Source of the DNA: Progne subis subis
Taxonomy: Eukaryota; Chordata; Aves; Passeriformes; Hirundinidae
Assembly: GCA_022316685.1 (NCBI GenBank)
Contig: JAKJHU010000769.1
Coordinates: 58,621-122,620, forward strand
DNA length: 64,000 bases
Reading direction: 5' to 3'
Position numbers and translations under genes: made by a program. The notes beneath the pieces were generated by a model. It was not told the origin of the DNA and ran no database searches. It saw nothing but the letters and a program-made list of their open reading frames with translations. Each line of letters opens with the position of its first letter. The first letter of the stretch is position 1. This document shows, one piece after another, positions 47,320-57,373 of this stretch.

Positions 47320-47715
47320 TTTATCACTACAGAGGCCTCTTCTTTCTTGAGCCCTTCAATTCAGGAATTCAGTGAGAAAAACACAGAAAAAATTGTTCAA
47401 AACATACGAACAAGAATAGTCCCGGGGAATAATATAAGTTTTCAATTTTTTTGTGGTTAATTAAACAATTTCAGAAGTGTATTCAAAGGGAATACACGAT
47501 ATAGAAAACAATGCAGAGAGAACTGTTTTCCTGTTTCATTTTCCTGTTTATAGGCTGATATCAGCAATGCCCAATTGATATGGATTCCCAGCACCTTCTA
47601 CTGCCGTCTGAAGTGATATGAAAATCAAGACCCTTCATGGCTGACAATCAGTCAGACTTTGCCCGCATCCACTCCCCACCATTTCCCTCATCCAACCCCT
47701 GGCACTCCTGTAGAT
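47320..47715 (+). repeat. Direct repeat block, copy 2
   Basis: Counterpart of 44440-44840, followed directly by a plus-oriented CR1 fragment. Confidence 0.65.
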
Positions 47716-47724
47716 CAGGAATGG

Positions 47725-48036
47725 TGTGGGCAGCAGGAGCAGGGCAGTGATCCTTCCCCTGTGCTCAGCACTGGTTGGGCAGCACCTTGAGTGCTGTGTC
47801 CAGTTCTGGGATCCCCAATTTAGGAAGGACATGGATGGGCTGGATTGTGTCCAGAGAAGAACAACAAGGTTGGTGAGGGGAGTGGAACACAAATCCTGTG
47901 AGGAGCAGCTGAGGGAGCTGTGGTTGTTTGTCCTGGAGAAGAGGAGGCTCAGGGGAGACAAGGCAGTGTCAGGGCAAAGGTTGGACTTGATGATGTCCAA
48001 GGTCTTTTCCAATCTTGCTGATTCTGTGATTCTCTG
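47725..48036 (+). repeat. CR1 LINE 3' fragment
   Basis: Reads through the conserved CR1 3' region ('gtccagagaagaacaacaag', 'gaggagcagctgagggagct') and ends 'gattctgtgattctctga'. The sequence after it (48040-48512) is shared with 40900-41427. Confidence 0.85.
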
Positions 48037-48512
48037 AAACCACCCTTGCAGCAGTTGCAGGATGAGCCCTGGGCCTCCTCTTCAGAAGGTCCAGCAGCCC
48101 AGGTGCCTCAGCTTCTCCTCACAGCCCCAAAGCCCATCCTGTCAGTCCTGCAGAACCTCTCCAGTGCAGGGGAAACACTGGGCAACTGAATAGCAGAATC
48201 AATATGATTTTAGCAGAAGGCATTTATTGTTTACCTTAAACTCCAGGTATAGATTCGAGCACTACTGTCCACACACACAGGTGTCTCTCAATTGGCTGAG
48301 CCACTTTTTCGCAAGGCGGGCACACATCCTTCAGGACACCCAATTGGTCAAGCGTCCATCATCATGTTGTGTGTCCTCTAAGTTTTGTGTTGTTTGTAAA
48401 CAGTTTCTCAGGCTCTTGGTTCTTGTTTTTAGTCCTGTTGTTATCTCAGTAGCCTTGAGGAATTCCTGAAGCCCCTGGCAAGGAGCCTCAAGCCCTGTCT
48501 TGCAATGCAAGA

Positions 48513-49229
48513 TTTAACCAAAACAAAATGTATTCTATTACCATTTGTGAACACCATTTGAGGCAGGTTGTTTATCTCTTCCATGACCCATCCCTCATAT
48601 CTCTGAGTGGATCTTCCCTTAATGGGCCAGCTGTTAAAACCAAAAGGGGCAGTGTTCTTGATCTCTTCCATGACCCATCCTCCCTCCAGGGAGATATCTT
48701 CTGTTAATGGGCCATTGTCTCTCACTGCATGACTGATAAAATTACATCATCCCATTGTGAGATACTTCACCCAGAGGGAGGAGCCAAGCATTCCTACTTG
48801 GATATAATCTGAGATTTAAACATCAGAAGCAGCCTGGTTTCCACCGGATTCCCAGAGGAAGACCAGACCCATCTACATCACCACTGGAGCTTCAGAGGAA
48901 ATCTACACCTTCTACAAGATCTTTGCTTCAAAACCATATCTGTCACTCCAGGAGGGCTGCAGCCACGATTTGATTGCATTGCCAGCAACATCCTGACTGC
49001 CTGGGTGTCAGGTTGGATTCTGAGTCTTATTTTTTGGGCTTTTTTTGGTGGTGGTGTTTTTTACTGCTGCATTTTTAGTTTAATTTTCCTAGTATAGAAC
49101 TGTTATTCCTATTGCCATATCTTAGCTTGGGAGCCTGGTAATTTCAAAACTATAATTCAAAGAGAGGGGGTTTGTATTTTCTGTTTCAAGGGAGGCTCCC
49201 ACCTTCCATAGCAGACCCCTGTCTTACCA
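48513..49229 (+). mobile_element. Solo LTR upstream of the intact zinc-finger gene
   Basis: 717 bp, plus orientation, ending ...GTCTTACCA. It holds a 'gatataatc' TATA-like box and shares its terminal third with the ERV LTR at 18599-19441. It lies about 670 bp 5' of the zinc-finger coding start in the same orientation and could supply a promoter or first exon. Confidence 0.75.
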
Positions 49230-49900
49230 GCCCAAGACGGGGAGCTCAGCTCAGATATCCTGGGTGGTCCCTGGGTTGGTTTTTTTGGGGTGGGTGTGTT
49301 GGGAGAAGTAAGAACTCCAAGGCTGGGTGGAAAATGCCCCTTGGGGGGGACATTGGGGGGTCCCAGTGGCAGCTGCTGTCAGAGGCAGCCTGGAGGAGTA
49401 GAGCCCTGTGTCCCCCAGGAGCCCAGAGAGGGGGGAGCGCTGCAATTCGCAGGACCCTCAACTGCCGTGATAGGGCCAGGGGGGACTCCTTGGGCCCCCT
49501 GCAACCCAAAGCAGAGAATAAGGGGAGAAGGATCCCTGGGACCCCATCTCCCTACAGCGTCCTGAAATGGAAAATGGAAAAAGGGGGAGCTTTTCAGATT
49601 CCTGGGATTCCCAGCAGTCTGGAGAGGGCAGGGACTGAGTAGATGGGGAACCCCCAGTACAGGTGTGACCCCAGCAGCTGGGACAGCGGGGAAGCCCCAA
49701 ACACCAAAGGAGAGAGACCAGAGACAGGGAACTCCACAAAGGAATTTTCAGGGCTGACCTTGGTGTTTGATAAGCTATTAGAGACTCTAGATGTCTGGTG
49801 ACTTGTAGAGATGGACTTGAGCAAAAGGACATTCATACTCAACATACTCATCCCTTGTTTTTGCACAAATCAGGATTTCCCATTCCCAAACCTTGGCTGG

Positions 49901-51062
49901 ATGGAGGAGGAGGCTGTGAGGAAGAGGAAGATGCCCCAGGACAGCCAGGCAGGTGAGGAGGAAGTCAGTGCCCCTTTCCCCCCTCTCTCCTGCTCCATCT
50001 CCCAGCCCAGCATGGCCCCTGGCTGCAGGACAACCCCGCTGCAGACACCGTCCTGCCGGGGATGCACTGGGGGAATCTCCTTCCCCTTCCCTGTGTCACG
50101 GAGGCAAATCCCATCCTGTCCTTGTCCTTCCTCCCCTAGACAAGGAGCTGAGGATGGAGACCAGGGAGGACAAATGCCTGCAGCACAACCTCAGGGAAGA
50201 GGCTGTTTTGAGCAGCTCCATAGCACAGGAAGCCAAACGGGAGAAACAGCGCTGGAGATCTGACAGGCGGAAGGACTCCAAACCCATCCCAGGTTGCTCT
50301 GACGAAGAAGGATCAACCCTTTGCCGGGAAGGTGGACAGAGCTTCAGCCAGAACAACACCACTGTCCAGCACCAGATCATCCACACTGCGGAGCCACCCT
50401 ATGCGTGTCTCAAGTGTGGGAAGAGATTTCAGACCAGCTCCAGTCTCCTCAAGCACGAGCGGATTCACACAGAGGAGAGGCCCTTCCACTGCCCTGACTG
50501 CAGGAAGAGTTTCAAGCACAACTCCCACCTCATCAGGCACCGGCACATCCACACTGGAGAGAGGCCCTACGAGTGTGGGGAATGTGGGATGAGCTTCAGC
50601 CAGAGCTCCAACCTGATCTGCCACCAAAGGATCCACAACAAGGAATGGCCCTACGAGTGTGAGCAGTGTGGGAAGAGCTTCAGCCAGCGCTCCTACTTGA
50701 TCTGCCACCAGAACATCCACACTAAGGAAAGGCCATACAAGTGTGAGGAATGTGGGAAGGGCTTCAACCAGAGGTCCCAGCTGATCATCCACCAAATGAT
50801 CCACACTGGGGAGAGGCCCTACGAGTGTCCCGAGTGTGGGAAGGGGTTTCAGACCAGCTCCAATCTCCTCAAGCACCAGCGAATTCACAGAGAGGAGAGG
50901 CCCTTCTGCTGCCCCGACTGTGGGAAGGGCTTCAAGCGCAACTCCACCCTCATCACCCACCGGCGCATCCACACTGGGGAGAGGCCCTACGAGTGTCCCC
51001 AGTGTGGGAAGAGCTTCACCCGGAGGTCTCACCTGAGCCAACACCAACGGAGGCACCAGTAA
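49901..51062 (+). CDS. C2H2 zinc-finger protein, intact, eight fingers
   Basis: Coding exons 49901-49952 and 50140-51062 (GTGAGG donor, CTCCCCTAG acceptor, phase-1 junction) give 324 residues. The N-terminal part ([17 protein letters not shown], then [12 protein letters not shown]) is Lys/Glu-rich with no KRAB or SCAN box. A degenerate finger ([21 protein letters not shown] lacks the normal Cys pair) precedes eight complete C-x2-C-x12-H-x3-H fingers joined by TGERPY-type linkers, the Kruppel layout for sequence-specific nuclear DNA binding. The exon acceptor at 49873 puts the true mRNA start further upstream; the first ATG in the exon is 49901. After the TAA the same frame continues with a ninth finger-like unit whose second Cys is Phe. 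An LTR lies upstream in the same orientation. This gene is the inverted partner of the broken copy at 36594-37879. Confidence 0.85.
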
Positions 51063-51689
51063 GGGAAGCCCTATGAGTGCCCCGACTTTGGGAGGAGCTT
51101 TGTGAGCTGCTCCAACTCCATCCTCCATCAGAGGAGCCACATTGAGCCATGGTGACCCATATTTCCCATGACCCATGCTGAGAAGTCACCTCTCACTTTC
51201 TCTGCACCTGGCAATGATGTTAGGTGGGACCAAAGAACATGAGGGTCTGCCCATAGTTCCAATATTTTTAGGGTCAGGAAAGGGACTCTCTCTCCACCAA
51301 GGAGAAGGGTGTCCTTTCCCAGCAGGAGGAAATACGTAGCTGGGAAGCACCAGTCAGTGTTGTTGTAGTTTTCCCTGTATATGGTTTAGCTTATCCATTC
51401 TGTTATCAATTTTGTTTCTGTGCCTATTGGTACCTTATCTTGTTGCTGTTCTCAGTAAATAGTTCTTATCCCTGCCCACGATTTCTGTCTTTTGTTCTTT
51501 CAATGGGAGGCTGAAGGCCAGTGAGCACTGACATGGTTTTAGTAGGAGCACGGAATTGCAGAATCCCATTCCTAAATCCCAGCCCGTGGAAACCGAGCAT
51601 CCCAGCTGGTGCCAGCCCTGGTTGCCCTGGCAGCAGCCTTGGGAGCGGGTCCCTGGCTGGGGACTGTGGGAACCTCGTCACTCTGGTGC

Positions 51690-51965
51690 CCAGGGACAGC
51701 ACTGGAGGGAAGGGCTGGAGCTGAGTCAGGGCAGGTTTAGGTTGGATGTCAGGAAAAGATTTTTCCCCCAGAGGCTGCTGGGGCACTGAACAGGCTCCCA
51801 GGGAAGGGTCACAGCTCCAGGGCTCTGGGAGCTCCAGCAGCGTTTGGACACCGCTGCCAGGCCCATGCTGGGATTGTTGGGGTGTCCTGTGCAGGGCCAG
51901 GAGCTGGACTCAAGGATCCTGATGGCTCCCTCCCAACTCCACCAATTCTGTGCTTCTGGGATCCC
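51690..51965 (+). repeat. CR1 LINE 3' fragment
   Basis: Matches the CR1 3' region: 'gtttaggttggatgtcagga', 'ggtgtcctgtgcagggccag' and 'ggatcctgatggctcc'. It lies immediately before the X-box motif and minisatellite. Confidence 0.85.
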
Positions 51966-51992
51966 ATGGCCCTGGGAATGGGACAGCAAATG

Positions 51993-52006
51993 GTTGCCAT
52001 GGCAAC
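51993..52006 (+). promoter_or_regulatory. Perfect palindromic RFX X-box
   Basis: GTTGCCATGGCAAC, a 14-bp perfect palindrome identical to the optimal RFX-family X-box. It sits 90 bp before the 41-bp array whose units carry near copies of it. Binding is inference. Confidence 0.6.
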
Positions 52007-52082
52007 GGGCTCTGGCTCCAGGCCTGAGCTGGTGTCCATGGAACCACCCCTGGCATGGGATCTGCATGGAGCTGCCAAGGGA

Positions 52083-52806
52083 CCGACCATAGCAACAGGG
52101 GCTGGTGATGGTTGTCATGGAAACTGACCATAGCAACAGGGGCTGGTGATGGTTGTCATGGAAACTGACCAGAGCAACAGGGGCTGGTGATGGTTGCCAT
52201 GGAAACTGACCATAGCAACAGGGGCTGGTGATGGTTGCCATGGAAACTGACCAGAGCAACAGGGGCTGGTGATGGTTACCATGGAAACTGACCATAGCAA
52301 CAGGGGCTGGTGATGGTTGCCATGGAAACTGACCATAGCAACAGGGGCTGGTGATGGCTGCCATGGAAACTGACCATAGCAACAGGGGCTGGTGATGGTT
52401 GCCATGGAAACTGACCATAGCAACAGGGGCTGGTGATGGCTGCCATGGAAACTGACCATAGCAACAGGGGCTGGTGATGGTTGCCATGGAAACTGACCAT
52501 AGCAACAGGGGCTGGTGATGGCTGCCATGGAAACTGACCATAGCAACAGGGGCTGGTGATGGTTGCCATGGAAACTGACCATAGCACCAGGGGCTGGTGA
52601 TGGTTGCCATGGAAACTGACCATAGCAACAGGGGCTGGTGATGGCTGCCATGGAAACTGACCATAGCAACAGGGGCTGGTGATGGTTGCCATGGAAACTG
52701 ACCATAGCAACAGGGGCTGTGATGGTTGCCATGGAAACTGACCATAGCAACAGGGGCTGGTGATGGTTGTCATGGAAACTGACCATAGCAACAGGGGCTG
52801 GTGATT
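52083..52806 (+). repeat. 41-bp minisatellite, 18 units
   Basis: The phrase agcaacagg (once agcaccagg) recurs at 41-bp spacing from 52091 to 52787, with one 40-bp step at 52706-52746. Seventeen units contain a CATGGAAAC-centred X-box-like palindrome, from 52111-52124 to 52766-52779. Units alternate between GTTGCC and GCTGCC forms in the middle of the array, and the 'agagcaac' variant recurs 82 bp apart, so dimers were co-amplified. Confidence 0.97.
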
Positions 52807-52999
52807 TTTGCCTGCTAAGGAACCGAGTTGTCACAGGCCCTCAGAGGGGTTCCGTGGGGACTTTCCAAGAGTCTCCAGGCTGTTCCAGAGCTGGAATGTC
52901 ACAGGCAGAGACAGGGGCTCTATGGAGACCTCCCAGGGGTTTCTGGGGATGCTCAAGAGCCCTGTGGTCAGAGGCAGTCACAGCCATTCCATGCTGACA

Positions 53000-53476
53000 T
53001 CCCAGGGCACCTTGGGCTGCAAAGGCACCGATCTGTCACAGGCACTCACGGGGGCTCCACGGTGACATCCCAGGAGTCCCCAGGCTGCCAAAGAGCCGGG
53101 ATGTCCCAGACACTCACAGGGGTTCCTGCCATGGGCAGAGAGGGAGCTTCAGGCAAAAGCTTCTTTCTTCATTGGAGAAACTCCTGCTGAGTCATGAGGT
53201 GGAGAAATGGCACCCAACACACACCATGGATCCCCAGACTCCTCCAGGATGCCTAGACTTTTAAAATTCCATCTCAGAATGAGGACTCAGAGCAGCTGGA
53301 TCCAATGCTAGGTCCTGATTTTTGTCAAAGGCTTATGTCTAAATGACTGGACAGGTGGGTTTGAACCGTATGCAATTTGTCTCACAGGATTAATGATGGA
53401 ATACCAGAAAAATTTGTATAAACACAGCAATCATTTATTCTTTTCACGATTAAGCAGATTTATTTACACCACAGAG

Positions 53477-53483
<7 letters not shown>
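53000..53483. other. No gene recognised
   Basis: The flank downstream of the minisatellite contains weakly repeated phrases such as 'ggtgacatcccaggagtccc' near 53060, suggesting a further degenerate repeat. Confidence 0.35.

Positions 53484-53504
<21 letters not shown>
53484..53504 (+). repeat. Poly(A) tract
   Basis: 21 consecutive A. Confidence 0.95.
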
Positions 53505-53511
<7 letters not shown>

Positions 53512-53574
53512 CTACTCCACAGTATAGGAGCTATAGCAATTATTACAATATAGTGCTCTAGGAAGCAATTTTGA

Positions 53575-53975
53575 AGTAAACAGGGCTTTGCTGGAGCTGT
53601 TTGAGCCCATTGGAGGCAGAGCCTCCTGCTCCAGCAGGAACTGCCTTTCCTGTGCCAGGACCAGGGCAGATCCCACTGCAGGAAAAGCCCCAGGCCAGCC
53701 CCAGCACAGTGAAGGCCTCGGGCACAAGTGCAGAGTGCCGTGCTGGGAGCTGTGCCAGGGAGAGCCTGAGGCACCAAAGGCACCTTGGCAGCAGCAGCTG
53801 CTTCCAGGCCATGGCCAGAAGCCTCCCTTGGCAAGGCGGCCTGGTGGCCACCACTGCAGAGCTGCTGCTCCAGGGCTCATTTCTGCCTGGGCTCTGCCCC
53901 GCCCACAGAGTGTGACCTGAGCCCTGACTCTGTCCCAGCCGCTGTGCCTGAGCCCTGCAAAGCCTAAAGGTCACC
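53575..53975 (+). repeat. Dispersed repeat block, copy 2
   Basis: 53575-53740 matches 33450-33630, and 53870-53975 matches 41775-41887, where an LTR has inserted. Confidence 0.75.
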
Positions 53976-54124
53976 TGTGCCAGCCTGGCTCTGTCAGCCC
54001 CTGGGGCAGGGCAGGGAAAGGCCAGAGAAGGGGCTGGCTTTGGCTGCTGCATGTGGGCTCCAGCAGAGACAGTGAGGAGTCAAGGGAGTGGATGGAGTCC
54101 AGTGAGCAGCCCCTTCTCCCCATG

Positions 54125-54425
54125 CAATCCTGGAATGCTTTGGATGGGAAGAGCTCTGCAGTGCTCATCTCATCCAAACCCCTGCCATGAGCAGGGACAT
54201 CTTTCACCAGATCAGGTTGTTCAGAGCCCTGTCCCAGCTGGACTTGAATGTTTCCAGGGATGAGGCATTGACCACTTCCCTGGGAACCTGTCCTGGTGTA
54301 TCACCAACCGCATCATCAAAAATTTCCTCCTTATCTCCCCCTATCTGACCCTCCCTTCCTTTAGTTTCAAACCACCACCCTTTGTCCTGTTGTGACAGGC
54401 CAGACTAAAACCTTTGTCCACCATT
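54125..54425 (-). repeat. CR1 LINE fragment, minus orientation
   Basis: In plus reading it shows the reverse CR1 3' region ('aggcattgaccacttccctg', 'aaatttcctccttatctccc', 'caccctttgtcctgttgtga'). Confidence 0.85.
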
Positions 54426-54468
54426 GCATTTCCAATCAGCCGGGTTTCCATGGCAATTCCATGACAGC

Positions 54469-55127
54469 TGTCCTAGGGTGACCTTATGATGCTTTTATCC
54501 CCAATCTTCTCTTCTGTTTGTGTTGTATATTGAGGTTTGTGCCGTTAAGACTGGTTCTAAGAGCAAGGAGAAGCACAGAGTTTGTTTTGAGAAAACTGCC
54601 TGACTCCTCCACATTCTTCTGCGGACCGGGTGCTCAGCGGAGGCTTGGAGAGACTGCAGGACAGAGATCTTTTTGCTTTTAGTTAGTTTCAGCTAGCTAG
54701 GGCAGAGAAGTTCCCTGGGTTTGTTTTTTTTTTTTCCCTTTTTCTTGGAACTGTTTAAACCTGCTCTGGACTGAAAACCCAGGGGAGCACTGGGGGCTGC
54801 ACCTGCGGCCCACTGGGGCCTGGAGCTCGGCATTTTCCAGCAGCGCCGGAGGGACTGGGACTGAGGAGAGACTGAGAGAGAGCCAAGCTACACCCACGGC
54901 AAGGACTTTCTCAATTTGCCATCTCACTCCAGAAGGAGAGGTTTTATTGTTTCATATTATTCATTCTTTATACTTGTATGCACTTTGTTTGTTAAGTAAA
55001 ATAGATTTTTCCACTTTTCTCCAAGGAAGTTCTTTACTGGACTGGTTGAAAGGAGGGGCCATTTGGGTTTTCTCCCTGGAGGGATCCCATTCAGGGGTTT
55101 TGTCCCAAATTTGCCCTAAACCAGGAT
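54469..55127 (+). mobile_element. LTR-like copy, unedited
   Basis: Begins TGTCCTAGGGTGACC and ends near ...CTAAACCAGGA. It has a 'tgttgtatattg' TATA-like region and GC/GA-rich middle segments. It is the unmutated counterpart of 56679-57373. Confidence 0.7.
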
Positions 55128-56678
55128 AATACCTTGTTATTGATGCTCAAGAGAGTAGGAAAAAAAAACCAAAAAAACCCCAAAAAAACCAACTTGTATT
55201 GATTAATAATTGCATTTTAGTTGTCCTTTATATAAAAATAAAACAGTCATTAGCCATGTTACTTCTTAAATCCCTAATGCCTCTTACAATAAAGTCCTTT
55301 GTGCATTTCTATTCCCCAAGCTTTTTTAAAGTTTTAATACCTTTCTAGTCCCTAAATTTATTTTATCCAAAAATAACTCCAGTGCTGTCCCTAAGCCATA
55401 GATTTTACACTAAAAATACACAAATTAAAATAACAATTTTATTAAGCTCAGTAATCAAAATTTACACAAAGTTTATAAAAATACTAGAGTTTGTGCCAAG
55501 TATGTTTAGCTTAGAGTTTCTTCGTCCTACCCTACATCCTCGTTCCAACAACATGGTTTAAAAATTTATCAATAATTACACCCAGTTTGTTAGAAGAAAA
55601 GTAGGGGCTGAGGCTTTTCAGCCTCTCCTTTCCTTCTTCTCTTTTAAATCAGTTACATCAATTTTAAAAAATGCTCCGTGTCCCCTAAATACTAAAGATA
55701 CCACCTATAAGTAAGCACAAAACCAAAAAATAAATCTAACCATAAAAAGTATTTCTTAAGTTATCCATAACTGTAAAACATGTACTACAATCAAGCAATC
55801 CAAACAAATAAAACCCCTATAATATAGCAAGCAATAATCCAAATACAAATATAGAAATACCTAGCAAATTAATTATATTACACTACCCCAAACACACCAA
55901 AGTAAGCACTACATACTCACAATAATAAAAGCCAGCACAAAATAACAAAAAACCTACCCTGTACCTCATGCTACAACCCATAGCATCATTCTAAACCTTT
56001 AAAAACAAGTGCTTTAAAGACATAGTACTCATAAAAAATTAATTCAAACAATAGAACTCATTTCAAAAACAACCTCATCAACAACTAAACTAAAGAACAT
56101 AGCATTAAGTAAGTGTAGCATATCTCCTGCCATACACCAACTTAAAAGAAAGTAAAAAAAATACAATAGACTGTTAAAAACCACCCTAAAAATACTAAGT
56201 AAGAATTCATAGAAAAATTAAAAACAGCATCTAACAAAAACCCCCTAGTTAGTTAACACCCAAAGTTCCACCAGCAGAGCAACCCTACCCAGTCTAAGCC
56301 CCCACATACAGGAGATAAAGTCCCAGTAGAACATGTAAGAAGTTTGTTAAGAAAGACACTTTAAATCAATTCTACTTCAAGTACAGACAAACCCATCCGT
56401 GGGATTGTCTTTATTCAAGGACCAAGTTACACATAGTAAGTAATGCAAAAAGATAAAACCACACAATGTGCACTTCAAGGAGATCTGATTGTTGAGTAAG
56501 AACCATGTGTAATTATCACTGTGTACTGAATGCCACTGCCATTGTCTGTATATAGCTGTATATTGTATATTGTATATTGTTTTTATATAGATACATGTAT
56601 GGGTAGTGTATGTGTGTGCAGAGCTAGAATATATATATTAGTTTTAGTAAGTCAACAATATGGGGATAAAGAGTACAA
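55128..56678 (+). mobile_element. G-depleted internal region of an LTR element
   Basis: No frame of 60 codons or more is open anywhere here. By hand count only 31 of the 360 bases 55921-56280 are G, while A is more than half of the remainder, so the plus strand is strongly G-poor and A-rich. The last ~380 bp (56300-56678) is less extreme and carries (GTATATT)n near 56560. Its place between two related LTR-like copies suggests retroelement interior, but no retroviral protein can be read. Confidence 0.55.
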
Positions 56679-57098
56679 TATCCTAAAGTAACTTTATGAT
56701 GCTTGTATCCCCAATTGTCTGTTCTGTTCATGCTGTATATAAAGTTCTGTGATTTAAAACTAGTTCTAAGAACAAAGAAAAATGCAAAGTTTATTTTAAA
56801 AAAACTACCTAACTCCTACACACTCTTCTCCCTGTAAGGTGTTAAACAAAAGCTTAAAAAACCCTGCAAAACAAAAATATTTTTGTTTTTAGTTAGTTTC
56901 AACTAACTAAAATGGGAAAATTCACCAAACTAATTTTCCCTTTTTTTCTTAAAACTATAGAAACCTACACTAAACTAAAAAACAAATTAAAAAAAAAAAA
57001 AAAAACAAAAAAAAACACCCCACACTAAAAGCTTACACCTGCAGCCCACTGGGGCCTGGACCTTGGCATTTTCCAACAGCACCAGAAAAAATAAAATT

Positions 57099-57129
<31 letters not shown>

Positions 57130-57373
57130 GCCAAGCAGCCAAGCTGCATCCATAGCAAGACCTTTGTCAATTTACCATCTCACTCCAGAACAAAAAGTTT
57201 TATGGAATCATAGTACTCATTCTTTATACTTATATGCACTTTATTTGCTAAATAAAATAGATTTTTCCACTTTTCTCTGAGAAGGTTCTTTACCAGACTG
57301 GTTGGGGGGAAGGGCCATTTAAATTTGCTCCCCATTCAAAAGTTTTATCCCAAATTTACCCCAAACCAAAACA
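56679..57373 (+). mobile_element. LTR-like copy, G-to-A hypermutated
   Basis: Collinear with 54469-55127, but most G positions are A. For example 'ctagggtgacc' is matched by 'ctaaagtaact', and the G-rich segment 54845-54882 (19 G in 38 bases) corresponds to 57081-57130, where only 2 G remain in about 50 bases and long A runs stand instead. C and T positions are mostly conserved. It ends ...CCAAACCAAAACA. Confidence 0.7.

Noticed and set aside
36594..51062. KRAB, SCAN or BTB domain in the zinc-finger genes
   Set aside because: The N-terminal exons encode only a short Lys/Glu-rich segment. None of the diagnostic motifs of these domains is present.
52083..52806. Regularly spaced repeat resembling a CRISPR array
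   Set aside because: The spacers are as conserved as the repeats, the context is vertebrate nuclear DNA and no cas genes exist. It is an ordinary minisatellite.
51726..52834. Minus-strand open frames of 339, 239 and 171 codons with a repeated GQFPWQPSPAPVAM-type peptide
   Set aside because: A 41-bp repeat without stops keeps all three frames open and forces a 41-residue pseudo-repeat. There is no start context, splice structure or known protein; it is a by-product of the minisatellite.
57081..57130. Poly(A) run as a retroposon tail
   Set aside because: Alignment with 54845-54882 shows the A run stands where the relative has a G/A-rich segment, so it reflects G-to-A change rather than a tail.
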